DNA from: Ambrosia x helenae
Lineage: Eukaryota; Streptophyta; Magnoliopsida; Asterales; Asteraceae
Direction of reading: 5' to 3'
NCBI GenBank assembly: GCA_030844895.1
Contig: CM061230.1
Coordinates: 412,705 to 476,704 of the forward strand
DNA length: 64,000 nucleotides
Shown: piece after piece, positions 11,930-23,647 of the stretch
Position numbering within the stretch: the stretch's first letter is position 1
Layout of the letters: each line of letters opens with the position of its first letter
Notes under the pieces: generated by a model
What the model was told of the DNA's origin: nothing
What the model saw: the letters and a program-made list of their open reading frames with translations, nothing else
The model's database searches: none
Position numbers and translations under genes: made by a program

Positions 11930-13335
11930 TTTTTTGGCTGTCTTAGAATGGGGTGAAACTTAGGGATTAGCTTTTTCCTAGTGGGATTAGTAGGCCAGAA
12001 AAAGAGGTGAAACTCCTCGAATGGGCTGTTAGCCGTGAATCTTACTTTATTCGCGAATTGGCAAGGCAGAGAGCATCGCGCGTGGTTGAACTTATGAAAT
12101 TCTTGCCATGCCTTAGCGATCCCAGAGTGAACTCCTCTTGCTCAAGTCTTGTATGGGGTTGCTAAGTTGCCTTTTGGGTTACGGATCTGTCACCCCCCAC
12201 GATGGATGAAGCAGTGTCATGTTTTGACAAGGGCATAAGGGAAGCCATTGAAAACATAGTGGTATGTGGGGGGCTGTTCTTTGGTGACCTACAGTGGCGG
12301 ATGGCGTCTTTGCCGATGCGTTTGGGAGGATTAGGGCTCCTATCCGCGAAGATGTCGGGATGTACACGTTTGTGGCGTCGTGAGCTCAGTACTGGAACCT
12401 TCAAGACCACATCCTACAAAATAGCGGGGTTGTCGGCGCAGACTAGGACTACGTGCAGGCCCTTGAAAGGCTAAATGACTATCTCCCAGGTTTTGATATT
12501 GACAGTTTTTCTAACAAGGACACCGCTCCCCAAAGCCTTAAAAAACTTTGGTGAATGCCCTTTTTGGCAAAATCGCTCAGAACCTGCGTGAAGTTTTTGG
12601 TCTGTCCCCTCGCCAGAGGGCAGTTATTGAATGCTTGCAAGGCCCCCACGCCAAACATTTCCTAACTGTTATCCCAATCGAAGGTTTGGGCCAAAGCATG
12701 TCCGCTATTGAATACAGGGCCATTCTTAAATATCGTTTGATAATCCCCATGTACCAGGAGGATGAAATCTGTCCGATTTGCCATAAGGCATGCCTGGATG
12801 AATACGGGGAACGTGCGGTTCATTGCAAGGAGTTACCCATATTCAAATATCGACATGATTGGGTTCGAGATGTTCTGTGGGACATTTCAAGACGGGTTGG
12901 GATCTCAGCCAAGAAGGAGGCCCATGTGAACTTCCTCTCGGATCCCGCATAAGGGAGATCCACCCTGCTTCTAGCAGATCTCCTCGTCTTTGGGAGGGCC
13001 GGGGGGAAGCATGCTTGTGTTGACCTAACAGCTGTATCTCCTCTAGTTGGGTTGAGGGATAGTGGGTTTACAGCAGGGAAAGCGGCGCGTAAAGCAGAGG
13101 CGAATAAGGTAGAAAAACATACTAAAGCATGCGAGGATAACCAACAGATTTTCGTACCCCTTGCTTTTGATACATTTGGCTCATTGGCACCGGAGGCTAC
13201 CCGTTTCCTGACTAGGGTCTAGCGAGTTATTCATAGTAGCATCTCGACTCCGGGTGGACAAGGTTACGTTTTTAGTAGATTAGGGTTTGCCATTCAGAAA
13301 AGGTGACGCTGCAGCTTGTTACCCACCCGCCCGCT
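11930..13335 (+). pseudogene. Decayed 3' part of a reverse-transcriptase-associated (LINE-like) ORF
   Basis: Several frame-shifted pieces read in one direction as a single protein: AVSRESYFIRELARQRAS (about 12030), then MDEAVSCFDKGIREAIENIV with FFGDLQWRMASLPMRLGGLG (12202 onward), then ALFGKIAQNLREVFGLSPRQ to HCKELPIFKYRHDW (12553-12950), then GGKHACVDLTAVSPLVGL (about 13010) and FSRLGFAIQK (about 13290). The CPICHKAC...HC pattern may bind zinc. I know this protein from many plant genomes, where it is annotated near reverse transcriptase domains. Lesions include stops at 12950 (TAA), 13219 (TAG) and 13303 (TGA), and at least one frameshift between 12370 and 12550. It is not functional. A related 3' tip occurs in intron 2 of the cyclase gene (55342). 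Confidence 0.7.
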
Positions 13336-13889
13336 ATCTTGATGTAATTTTGTCAGTCATGGAATGAAAATTAGTATGTAACATAAATGCATTTGGGTAC
13401 TTCATACATGTGGGATCTACTCTATGCGACATGTTAATCGCATCTCATGTAGCAAGATTTTGATTAGCTTGTGATATTGGCAAGATGATAAAGTTTGCGC
13501 ATCAAAAAAATCTTATTAACCAAATGAAACCAATAACGATATACTCTTTGTTTCAGAAAAACGAACAATCCGCCTTTTTTTTTAACTGTGGGCATGACCC
13601 ATATTCGCAATATCTTGCACACTTCCTTTTCAGATTGACCATCTATATTCATTTTAGATTTTAAATTGGAAGTAGCTCATTTCATGTCACTTGAATTTCT
13701 TTTTATATGCCCTTACAAACTGCAACTTTGGTTGGGCTAGAAATATCAACCCAAGCCAAGCTGACTATTGTAAAAAAAATAGGGAAAATCATCAATCTAG
13801 CCTTTGACCAAGGGGAATTACCAAACTAGCTATCTTCCGTTTTTTTGGAGAGACGGTTCATAAGTTCTGAGACGTTTAACAGGCCAAGG

Positions 13890-14666
13890 TACACCCAAAT
13901 AATGTTAGTAAGGGTAATTCTGCCCATCAAGGAATCACGTAATTTTAACTTAGGGATATCATAGTAATCGATCAATATAATATAAATGATAATGATGGCC
14001 ACAAATAAATATAATAAACATAAGGGAAATTGGAGTTAAATAATCCCAATTTTGCTGGGTTGGATGACAATAATCCAAACTTGAAAGTTGGAGTTTAACA
14101 TGCCAAACTTGTCGTGGATTTTATTCCATTGGATCAAAACTAACTGAGGTTAACCAAGTTAGTTTTTTACTGACGTGGTAGCCCACGTGGCATATGACGT
14201 GGCAAAAATGGCCCAGTTTGGTGCCACGTCAACAGAAAACTGCCCGGTTGGCTGCCATGTCAGTATAAAAACTGCCCAAATGGCTGCCATGTTAGCATAT
14301 TACTGCCCAGTTGGCTGCCACACCAGCAGAAAATTGCCCAGTTGACTGCCAAGTGTACGGATTTTGACACATCATACACCACGTGGGCTGCCACGTCAGC
14401 AGAAAACTAACTGGGGTAACCCCAGTTAGTTTTGGTCCAATGGAATAAAATTCATGACAAAGTGGGTCTGTTAAATTCCAAATTTCATGCCTTCCAACCC
14501 AGCAAAGTTGGATTATTTAATTCCAATTCCCCTTATGTTTATTATATTTATTTGTGGCCATCATTATCATATATATCATATTGATCAATTACTATGATAT
14601 CCCTAAGTTAATAATATGTGATTTCTTGATGGACGGAATTACCCTTACTATCATTATTTGGGTGTC
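13890..14666. mobile_element. Long foldback element with arms of about 270 bp
   Basis: Left arm (13890 to about 14168) and right arm (about 14404-14666) are inverted copies. ACACCCAAATAATG opens the left arm and its complement closes the right one. Both contain AACTTAGGGATATCATAGTA, AAATATAATAAACATAAGGG and GCTGGGTTGGA in mirror order. The 235-bp loop holds about five tandem units built on CTGCCCAGTTGGCTGCCA and CACGTCAGCAGAAAA. No clear TSD was found. Transcription through it would give a long double-stranded RNA. Confidence 0.8.
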
Positions 14667-15287
14667 CTCTGGGTTGTCGCAAACATAACACCATAACATC
14701 TAATGTAGCCGTCCCCATTAGTCCCATCTCTCTCAGTCGTGTTCATAACTCAAGAACACATAATTCCATTAGAATGATACACCATAAAGGGAACCCGATC
14801 AAGATGATGGTGTCTTCTATTACCAAGGTTCCTGAACAGTATGGCACATTAGGTACACATGATTGAATCTACTTGTTTAATCTTATATTTACTTATGTTC
14901 TTATATATAATAAACACAAACAACCAGTAGAGCAATCAAGACTTACAATGGCTCCGTCGAACTCACACGAAATTTCACCTAGTTTAGAATATAAGGCTAT
15001 ATGGTGTGGTACCCCCCCCCCCCCCAAATGCCTCATCATTTTCTCAAGGAAATTGTCCCCCCTTCTTTCCCCTTCCCCATTCCTTTAAAAATATATAATA
15101 AATAAACCTAACCAATCACATTAATCGATGAAGAGGGTGAAAACTCACCGAAAGCCCCAAAAATAGTTCGGTGGGGGTGGTGTTCCCCTTCGAACAGTGG
15201 CCACCTCATCTCCCCGAATACCGACTCCATATCAATAAGTCTAAAAGTTTAATAGGATAGGTTATCTTTTAAGATGCAAGAATCACG

Positions 15288-15565
15288 AGTTTATATTAAA
15301 GATTATTTGCTAAAATCGTGAATCAGTTTACGAATAAAAAACACTTTTAATAAAATCTCACGTGCTTTTAATTTTTTTTTATGATTTATTTATACAATTC
15401 ATTAAATATTGTTGGGGCTTGTGTTATGGGTTTGTTGGAGTTTATATTAAAGATTATTTGCTAAATGCATGAGGCAGTTTACGCATAAAAAACACTTTCA
15501 ATAAAATCTCACGTGCTTTTAATATTTGTAAATATTGCTGGGACTTGTGTAATGAGTTAGTTGGC
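15288..15565. repeat. Two tandem copies of an approximately 150-bp unit
   Basis: Both copies contain TTATATTAAAGATTATTTGC, then ACGAATAAAAAACACTTT or a near match, then AATAAAATCTCACGTGCTTT, and end with a TGTT/TTGCTGGG(G/A)CTTGTGT stretch. No ORF. Confidence 0.8.
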
Positions 15566-15924
15566 ATATGTAAACAATTGTAATAAAATCTATAAAATCT
15601 TTTTTGTAGCTATTCACACTTTTCATAGTCAAAACACATTGGGCAACTAGATGAGCTTATGAAACAAAAAAAATAAATAAATAAATAAAAATGTATAGGG
15701 CTTCAAACAAATCGAATGAATACAAATAAAGATTTGTTTGTTTTTGTTAAAGAAATAATGCGTTTATAAGCATCTATCAGATGAGATTTTATGACGAGAT
15801 TTTATGATTTTATGTTTGTATTCATTCATTAAGAAAATAAATGTTTTCATGTCCGTTTGTTAATTTAGGTACATGACAACAACACAACCCTAAATCAACC
15901 ACATTGCTTATAGGTTTACAAAAT

Positions 15925-16292
15925 GTTTTTTTTTTTTTTTTTTTTTTTTATTCTAACATCTGTTTTTTATAAAAACTCATAAAAATAGTACAATAGAGCC
16001 AACAAGAAACTAGAAGCCTCACAAAGAAATGGTGTCTATCCAAAACCAAACTAGTTGATACAAACACCAATTTACATTTTAAAAAATAAATCTACACCAT
16101 TGCTCTCAATCTAAATATGTAAGTTGGGACCTGTTTTTTCACCCAAAGGAGTCCCAATATGCGAAGCTCATCTAGGTTACTACAAAGTTCTACCTTTTCG
16201 AGCTAAAAATAATCTCATTCCTCGTGCGCCAAATCAACCAACATGTTATGAGGACTACTGCTTTGAACTGTTTTCTTCTTAAGCTCTTATTC
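15925..16292 (-). mobile_element. LINE fragment, C-terminal coding end and poly-A tail
   Basis: The plus strand has a T-run (about 15927-15949), which is a poly-A tail on the minus strand. Upstream on the minus strand, at 16200-16285, the frame reads KAVVLITCWLIWRTRNEIIF. This matches the MITCWMIWRERNKKVF stretch near the end of the LINE ORF at 45082-45582. Later codons are broken. It is a 5'-truncated dead copy, with a MITE directly beside it. Confidence 0.65.
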
Positions 16293-16298
16293 AGCTAA

Positions 16299-16478
16299 GA
16301 GCATGTTTGGGATTGAGTTTGGAAATAACTTATTGACTTATTAACTTTTTGAAAAAGCCAATAAATCATTTTGAAAAGCCAGGATTTGATGCTTTTCCAA
16401 ATGACTTATTGACTTATTGGCTTTTCAAAAAGTTAATAAGTCAATATGTCATTTTTCAACTCAATCCCAAACACCCCC
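16299..16478. mobile_element. Tourist/Harbinger-type MITE (180 bp), TSD TAA
   Basis: TAA duplications lie at 16296-16298 and 16479-16481. The ends GAGCATGTTTGGGATTGAGT and (reverse complement) GGGGGTGTTTGGGATTGAGT match except near the tip. The same family occurs at 62274-62684. Confidence 0.85.
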
Positions 16479-16563
16479 TAATAAAGGGTGCTGAATCATT
16501 CAGACCCTCTTATTGATTCAACACTAATCAGACATATTCTATTAATCAGGCCCGAAGTCATTA

Positions 16564-17950
16564 TCCTATATATTAAATTAAAGACACTTTAATAGTGTCT
16601 CTTACTAACCTACACAGTATATATAATAATTGCATGCCTATCATTTTTGACTTTTGCATACTAAAACTTTAAATGGCCATTGTCACTAATTTGTAACTCA
16701 CTGCAGATAATTGAAAAATGTTTGCTCATATTTGGTGAACAATTAATGGGCAATTGTGGGCCTCATATTTGCTGAACAAGTAATGGGTTGCGGTTATTGG
16801 AATACTTTGGGCTCCAGATGAAGTCAACAATAGGCAGCCCAACTGTTGTAATTAGAGGTGTACAAAACCGGGTTTTTTGAATACCCGGGTTTGGTTACGT
16901 ACCCGGGTTCGGGTATGACCGGGTAGGGTATAACCGGGTATTACGAAATAATCGGGTCAGGTTCGGGTAGGGTATTTTTGTGAAAAGCCTATATACCAGG
17001 TTCAGGTCGGGTTCGGGTTTTCAATACCCGGTTTCGGGTATACCCATTTTCGGTACTAGATACCTATTTTCAAGTAAGCGTGTGAATTTCCGACACGACC
17101 CGAAAACACGACCCGACTCTAACACGAAATTAGCGGGTTTAGGTTTAGTCTAAATGGGTTCGGGTCAAACCCGCGAACCCGTTTAGCTAAACGGGTCGGG
17201 TTTGGGTTAACTTGGGCGGGTTGGTTATACTATATATTGTTTTTTTACAATATGTTTTATGTTATAAATTAAATTGGTTAGGTATTTATGCTACACTTAT
17301 AACTTAAAATAAAAATTGGTATGGGATTTTATAAATAAAACATAAATGTTTTATATATATTTGTGTTTTTTTGTAGTAAAATTTTATTTTTAATACATTA
17401 GTTTGCGAAAATACCCTACGGGTAGGGTAGGGTTCGGTATTAAATAACCGGGTTTTAAAATACCCTACGGGTAGGGTAGGGTTGGGTTCGGGTATTAAAT
17501 AACCGGGTTTTTAAAATACCTGGGTTCGGGTATTTTTTTCGGGTTCGGGTATTTTGTACACCTGTAGTTGTAATGTTAAGGCTGGTCTGCAAGGTAATGG
17601 GCCGCGGGTATTTTTTTTACCCAAGTGTTGTAATGCTAAAGCTGGTCTGCAAAATAGTGGGCCGCGAGTATTTGTTTTTTTGCCCACAACTGTTACTTAA
17701 TGTTATGTTTAATGTCCACGAAACTCTCAACGCAACAGGAGCTCCCGCAGCGAGGCACGATATTTAACGACCACCAAACCCTCAACATAATAGGAGCTCC
17801 CGTAGCGAAGCGCGGGGAACCAATATATCGTGACTTTATTTGTGTCGCATTCCCGCGGCAACGCATGGGTATACTGGTACTGTAACGAACCGATACCGAT
17901 CGAATTTGTGTTGCATTCCCGCGGCAACGCGCGGGTTATATGCCCCTAGT
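16564..17950 (+). mobile_element. Nonautonomous Helitron (1387 bp including a nested hAT element)
   Basis: The 5' end is TCCTATATATTAAATTAAAG preceded by A. The 3' end is CTAGT at 17946-17950 followed by T, as expected for insertion between A and T without duplication. A hairpin CCCGCG-gcaacg-CGCGGG at 17918-17935 lies 15 bp before the end. Internal repeats include two copies of GCTGGTCTGCAA...GTGGGCCGCG and two of AGGAGCTCCCG(C/T)AGCGA. There is no Rep/helicase ORF. It hosts the hAT element at 16853-17566. Confidence 0.85.
16853..17566. mobile_element. hAT-type nonautonomous element (714 bp) nested in the Helitron, TSD GTTGTAAT
   Basis: A perfect 8-bp duplication GTTGTAAT lies at 16845-16852 and 17567-17574. 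The ends TAGAGGTGTACAAAA and (reverse complement) TACAGGTGTACAAAA are inverted repeats. The flanks are arrays of CGGGTTCGGGTA/TACCCGAACC words. A second, GGGTCGGGTTTGGGTTA-rich cluster at 17070-17240 may be a further nested piece. Confidence 0.85.
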
Positions 17951-18153
17951 TATAATTATAAAATAAGAACACTTTGATGGTACTCATTAACCGTCATAAA
18001 ATGAAAACAATTTATTTATTACCTAAAATGATTGTAGCCACTTGCGTGCCCACTGTGTTTTCTTTTTATCTCTGTAACTTTAAAACTTTTCACACAACTA
18101 TATTTTTCTTGTATTGTGTTTGTATATGTATCAGTAAAATGCCATGTTTTGAT

Positions 18154-19084
18154 CAATGTTTTTAGAACCGGACCGGACGCTGAACCGGTCTCCTCACCGG
18201 TTCACTGGTCGGACCAGATTTAAGAACCGGATTAATATAATACATATATCAATTTATCTTCTAATATTACGGATAATATTATATATCTTCAATAACAAAT
18301 CTCTACTTATTATCGTATGTATATTAAGATAAGGTTGTGTGTAGTGGTGCTCGTTATAGGGCGTTTTGGACCCTATAGCGCCGGGGAACACCGCCCCCCG
18401 GGCGCTATAGGGCGTTTTGGGTTGGTGGCGCCATAGCTATAACGGGCGTTGTGATGAAGATGGTCAAGGTGGGGTATAATAATAATAATAATAAACAATA
18501 AAAAACAATGATTACTCAATCATTTATAACCCCTCATAACCCCCTTCTCACTACACCCTCTTTTTTCATAACCCCCCATAACCCCCCTTCTATTACTTTT
18601 CAATATTTTAATACCCATAACCCCCCACCACTACACATACACTAATGGGGTTTCGGCTTTTGCAGATAATATATTTCTTTTATTTTTTTATTTAATCTTA
18701 TTGATAACCACACCACAACTCCACCTTTCATTTGTAAATTCTTTTCTTTCAAGATGCAAGCTGTCACACTCAAATAGTAAAGACTCCCTTCCCTTCTTCA
18801 CTTTTCTTTTTCCTCATAATAAAACCCTAAAGCAACCTGCAACTTTTTCATATCGCAACCTTCGTTGTTCCTTCCTTCTCATCCATTTAATGATGGGACT
18901 GTTATCTTCTTTCTTAACTTGCCCAGATCCACGAAAAAGGCTTTGATGTTTGATTCTGTTCAGAGCTGGCCACCACAGAAGGAAGGAAGACAGCGGCCGG
19001 TCCGAAGTGATCCAACACCCTGAACCGGACCGCCGACGACTGCGGTCCCCGGTTCGACCGGCCGGTCCGGGTTTCAAAACAGTG
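18154..19084. mobile_element. hAT-type nonautonomous element (931 bp), TSD GTTTTGAT, with nested MITE
   Basis: A perfect 8-bp duplication GTTTTGAT lies at 18146-18153 and 19085-19092. The ends CAATGTTTTTAGAACCGGAC and (reverse complement) CACTGTTTTGAAACCCGGAC are imperfect inverted repeats. Both flanks are made of ACCGGTCCGG-type words. The MITE at 18333-18642 lies inside it. Confidence 0.8.
18333..18642. mobile_element. Harbinger-type MITE (310 bp) nested in a hAT element, TSD TAA
   Basis: TAA duplications lie at 18330-18332 and 18643-18645. The ends GGTTGTGTGTAGTGGTG and (reverse complement) GTGTATGTGTAGTGGTG are inverted repeats. The interior is CATAACCCCC/GGGCGCTATAGGG-rich. Confidence 0.8.
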
Positions 19085-19092
19085 GTTTTGAT

Positions 19093-20213
19093 TTCGTTTT
19101 AAAGTTGATATTTTGTTTTATCGATCTTCTTATACCAATTTAACATTGATCTAGGTCAGGTTATTCTACACAGTGTAACAAAAATGAGAATGGGTGAGAA
19201 GGATACAAAAACACAATAAATCATGAAATATGACACAACGAGCCACAAAATATAACACAATGCCGAAAAATATAACACAACGCTAAAGAAAAAAGACACA
19301 ATGAATCACAAAAATGACACAATGATGAAAAAAAAAGACACAATACTACGTAAAAGACACAATGATATAACGTAAATTCTAAAAACTACAAGCTAAAATT
19401 CCAAAAAAGCGAAACCTAAAAACTAAGATCGTAGGGTTCGATGAGACGGTTCCAATGTCATTTGAATGAGTTCAATCGGAATCCGTTTAATACCCTTCTA
19501 CGATTTTTTATTTTTCTTTTACTGTGTATTTAATCCTAAACCTATTGATCTATTCACACTTTTTCTTTGACGAACATCTATATATTAAATTAAAATCACA
19601 CTTTTTCTTACCAATTGTAGGAGAGGTTTTGGGACTTTAATCTTACAATTCAATGGTTGAGATTGAGTGATCTTATAAATCTACAAATCATGTAGTGAGA
19701 AAACAAGTATAAAGGCTAAAATAGGAACATCTATTATTATTGACTTTTAACTCACGTCCCTCATGAATTTTAAAACGGTTATAATTATTTTATATGATAA
19801 TATTTTTTTTTTTTGAAAAATTACACCATATCAACAAACATTTAATTCTTTTTGATTTTAGTGAACTATTGCTATAGTTTTTTTTTTAAATTACAAGCTA
19901 TGTGAATATGTGATTATATAACATTACGTAATCCGCATATACATTATATTAAGTAACAAGTATAACGTTAAGTGATTATAAACTAGTATGTAATTGCATA
20001 ATATGCATTTTATTCATAGACAAATATATCATTACGTGATTTTGTACTAGTGTTAAACATTTTATGTAGCGTTAAAGCTTAAACTCAAACTCAAACTTAG
20101 ATTTTGCTTACAAGATCACACTAGTATTTAACCATACACTAGCGTAGTGATGTATTTTTTATTTTGATTATTTAAAGGTTCAATAATATAGCTGTTAGTT
20201 TTATCAATAGTAA
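19093..20213. other. AT-rich intergenic stretch; possible Helitron 5' end
   Basis: At about 19578, A-TCTATATATTAAATTAAAA resembles the 5' end of the Helitron at 16564, but no matching 3' hairpin/CTAGT was found downstream. Repeats of AAAAAGACACAATGA-like words occur at 19205-19370. No gene. Confidence 0.4.
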
Positions 20214-21204
20214 GGGGGACGGGGACGGGGCGTCATCAGAATTCGGCACGGGTACCCTATTATCAGCACGGTAATACCGCCATCACATGTGCTGGTAGGG
20301 TTCTCATGAACCGTTTTCTGGTTCTTGTTACCGTGCTGGTACAAAGAAACGGTCCTTTTCTTGACCAATGATAATATGCCACGTTTTCTTTCACCTTTGA
20401 TCGTGATTTTTTTGACCGTGTTTTATTTTACCCCTATACAAATCATACATTCACATAAAATACTTGCCACGGTTAACTTTCATTAAAAATTTAAACACCA
20501 TTACACAATAAACATTAAACAACCGTAAACATTAATTATTAAATAAATCTCGCAACATTCGCCATGACGCAAAATGGGTGATGTTAGTCATTTGTGCACG
20601 GTAGTAGTCGCCGCGAGTGAGTTGGATTACAATGTCTTCTTGAACATTAAGGTGCCTCTCCATCGTGGCTTCATAGAGGACGTTCCAACGGAGACACCTG
20701 GACCAGAGAATAATCCACCTACGAACGAGCGAATCCTTGGAGCGGTCATTTGTGCCGGTTAAATTATTGAATATCCCCGATACCCGTGCCAAAACGAAAT
20801 TGGGGTATCGACTTCATGAACCCATGTGTTTCTCACTATCATGTATGTCCTCGTTAACGCGATATCCTCGTTTGCATTCCACGGGACCATTTTTACGAAA
20901 CGATTAAAGTATAACCGGTTTATTGTGTGATTTTTTGTATTGAAGTTTAAGGTATTTTTATAGACCAAACCGTAATGGTACAAATTCCAAATGGTTGCAA
21001 CGGTTTAAATGTAACGGTAACAAAATTAATTACCGTCTTCCTATACAACGATTAGTTTTCTCAAATTTAAATGAAATATAATGAAATAATCAGTGGAGTG
21101 CTACCTACAAAAAAAGTGTTTCAATGGAGTAAATCAGTGAAGTGATGTGACAGTGTATAACTGGTTAAAATCAGTGAAAGAAAATATTTTTCTGGGAGTG
21201 CCCC
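20214..21204 (-). mobile_element. PIF/Harbinger-type element (991 bp) carrying only a Myb-like accessory gene
   Basis: The ends are GGGGGACGGGG (left) and AGTGCCCC (right, reverse complement GGGGCACT). Flanking triplets are TAA (20211-20213) and TTA (21205-21207), so the TSD is imperfect or mutated. Read on the minus strand, it matches the larger element at 49226-52303 over its promoter, Myb-like gene and right end. Compared with that copy, the second ORF has been deleted. Confidence 0.75.
20532..20890 (-). pseudogene. Myb/SANT-like Harbinger accessory gene, one frameshift
   Basis: The start is ATG at 20888-20890, behind a TATA-like TCTATAAAAATACC on the minus strand. The first frame reads MVPWNANEDIALTRTYMIV to FWHGYRGYSII and stops. 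The frame resumes one base off as RVSGIFNNLTGTNDRS and runs to WRMLRDLFNN and a stop at 20532. Alignment with the related copies at 49551 and 30761 places the lesion at the CACGG after FWH, where one C is missing. The domain is the trihelix/Myb-like fold usually annotated in plants as glutathione S-transferase T3-like or L10-interacting, which accompanies PIF/Harbinger transposases and helps them bind DNA. Confidence 0.75.
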
Positions 21205-21588
21205 TTATACCCTAATATCTAAGGCGGTAAAGTACCTTCAGTCCATGTATAAGATAGAGATTCAAATCCTGTAAGAAGCGTTTAAGAAAATTAGTTTTCC
21301 GGTTTAAGAAAAAAAAATTAGCATTATTTTTTAGATAAGATAGAAATAGGTGGAGGGTAGAGTCCAACTCGTAAATTTATTTGAGTTAAATTGTTAGCGT
21401 GGTGTTGCTGCTATTGAGGGAAAAAGATTCGAGCCCCGCTTAAAAAATGCTCTGAACATAAAAACACGAATTGTCAGCTCAGAAAAACACAATAGACAAA
21501 AAAAAAAAAACATAATGCACTGTACAAAACAACACAATATTCCGATAAAAAACACAATCTGCAGAAAAAACGCAACACAAAACTGCAG

Positions 21589-22487
21589 CAGAAAAAACTT
21601 GTTTAAGGAGGTCCACAAGGAGATCACAAAGGGTAAGTTTGATTGCTACATTTCCAACACCACTCCGCAAGAGGATGTCTTTGTTTTTGATGTCACACAC
21701 TTGGACCGTCGTCGTGATGTTACTAATGTATATCAGGTAAGACATTTAATTTCTTTCTGATTAAACGGTTGACGAACCTTCACATTTAGTATTGCACTGT
21801 TTTTATAACTGCACTAACACATGTATTTTCCTGCGGGCTGATATGTTTTTTGTTAACCACTACAGATTAGGTTCGATCCATCAGACCACATAGCTGAATG
21901 TTCATGCAGGGGTTTCATCCGTATTGGGTACTTGTGTCGTCACATTTTATGTGTTTACATGGTGAAAAAAGGTTGACCGCATCCCCACCAAATACGTTGC
22001 TGCGAGGTGGTTGCGTGATGTGCTTCCAAAGAAAGTTTTCTGTATTTCTAGCCGTTATGGTGTTGATTGCCACACAGAATCGATACTCGGGAATGAAATC
22101 CTTGAACTAGTAACCTAATGCGTGGACGTTGCAAGGAGCGATGAGAAGTCACTTAGTGATTTAGCTGAGCAGCTTCGAATGATGAAGCTTAACTTGCTAA
22201 CAAAAGAGCCAATCTCACCACCTGAACCGGAGACAGATGAAGCTGTTGTCGAAGACATCATTGGTCAATCCATTGACTGTGAAGTGGGTGTTGCTAACCC
22301 GGATGTGGTCCGAAACAAGGGATGCGGGAAAAATAGGCGCATTAGCGGTCCAGGTGAGAAGGCGTTAAAGAAACCACCGAAGATGCAAAAGCCCCCCCCC
22401 CCCCGTTTATGCGCCAAGTGCAAGAAGTACGTGACTGATCATAACTCAATAAACTGTGAGAAGGTCACTGCGATGAAGAAGGCCTAG
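21589..22487 (+). pseudogene. FAR1/MULE-type protein, C-terminal part with SWIM zinc finger, broken
   Basis: Exon A ends at 21736 (NLFKEVHKEITKGKF to RRRDVTNVYQ). Exon B starts at 21866 (IRFDPSDHIAECSCRGF) after a 129-bp GT/AG intron. The SWIM finger C-x-C...C-x-H is visible as ECSCRGFIRIGYLCRH. A one-base insertion in the A-run at 21965-21970 (GTGAAAAAAGG) gives a stop at 21974. The true frame continues as VDRIPTKYVAARWLRDVLPK. A TAA at 22116 replaces an expected sense codon. The tail is Lys-rich with CAKCKKYVTDHNSINC, a likely zinc knuckle, and ends at TAG 22487. The N-terminal and transposase core are absent. The family is the same as the gene at 1-806. Confidence 0.8.
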
Positions 22488-22789
22488 GAAGCACGTAACT
22501 CGGCTATTGCGCCACCGTAGCTTGATAAAGGAACGCATTACGTCGGTAGGTATGTATATAAATAAGTTGCACTTTTTGAACTGTGTTACGTACTTGGTAA
22601 CATGTCATGTTTTGTGCTTCAACTACTTGTTATGTCCGTAACACAGTTACTGTTGCAACTACCTGCATGCTTAGGCGGTGCGTAGACTTTATATGGGTTT
22701 TTTTTGAAAAGATGTGGATGCAGACTTTATGTAGTTTTTTTATGTTATGACATGCCACTTATGAAACCTTTTACGTTTTTTGTTTTTTT

Positions 22790-23330
22790 GTTTTTGTTAT
22801 CTTACGTCCCTTGCTGCATTAGTGTGGCAGTAAACAAAACAGATGCAAAGACAACATGTAAACACATGGTTGTCAACGCAGTTTAAACAAACTGCACAAC
22901 CAAAAACATAGTGTCTAACATGTGTTAATATGTGCACAATAATGCATGTTAACACATCAATAACATGTGTCAAGAAAACACTAACACGTGTCAAGCAAAC
23001 ACTAACACGTGTCGACTGCTGTATAACTTGTGTTAGCAGATGGGTGGGACGTGGCTCACAACAGGTCGCCCAGCTAACTTACGTCTTTTAAGTTTGTGAT
23101 CTTAACGTCTGCCGCTACATTTGTAAGATGGTAAATAAAACAGTTGTAAAGATAGCACAAAAATAACACATGTATAGAAAAAACAAAGACATCCACAAAT
23201 TGCACAGCTAAAAACACATTGTGTTAACATGTGTTAGCACATCAGACACACGTGTCAAGCCAATCACTAACATGTGTTACCGGCAACATAACCCCTGCAT
23301 AACATGTGTAAGCAGAGGGGTTTTTCCATG
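22790..23330. repeat. Two diverged tandem units rich in the palindrome TAACATGTGTTA
   Basis: Units at about 22795-23045 and 23090-23320 share the order TTACGTC/TAACGTC, GTAAACAAAACAG or a near match, CAAAGA, ACACATG, CTGCACA, CTAACATGTGTTA-type palindromes, then ACACGTGTCAAGC and TAACTTGTGTTAGCAGA or a near match. Many ACACGTGT/AACATGTT palindromes are clustered. No ORF of note. Confidence 0.65.
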
Positions 23331-23595
23331 ACCGCACAACAAACTAACATCTGAGTTTTTGGTTCTTTTCATTTCAACACCATATCAACACAAGGAATAC
23401 TTCATAAACGACACCCTATCATATGTTAACACAAGGAGTACTTCATAAACAATACCATATCATACATTAAAACATACTAGACTATTACACAAGGATAGAT
23501 TTAACGGTACTACATCACTGTATTTATTAAAGACACGCGGCAGTTACCAAAACACATCAGCCAACGTCTGCTAAGTCATCAAACGACACACGATC

Positions 23596-23599
<4 letters not shown>

Positions 23600-23641
<42 letters not shown>
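23600..23641. repeat. (TA)n microsatellite
   Basis: About 40 bp of TA flanked by ACCC on the left and GGGT on the right, forming a mirrored junction. It may be an insertion scar of a TA-seeking MITE like those at 33.9 and 34.3 kb. Confidence 0.85.
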
Positions 23642-23647
<6 letters not shown>

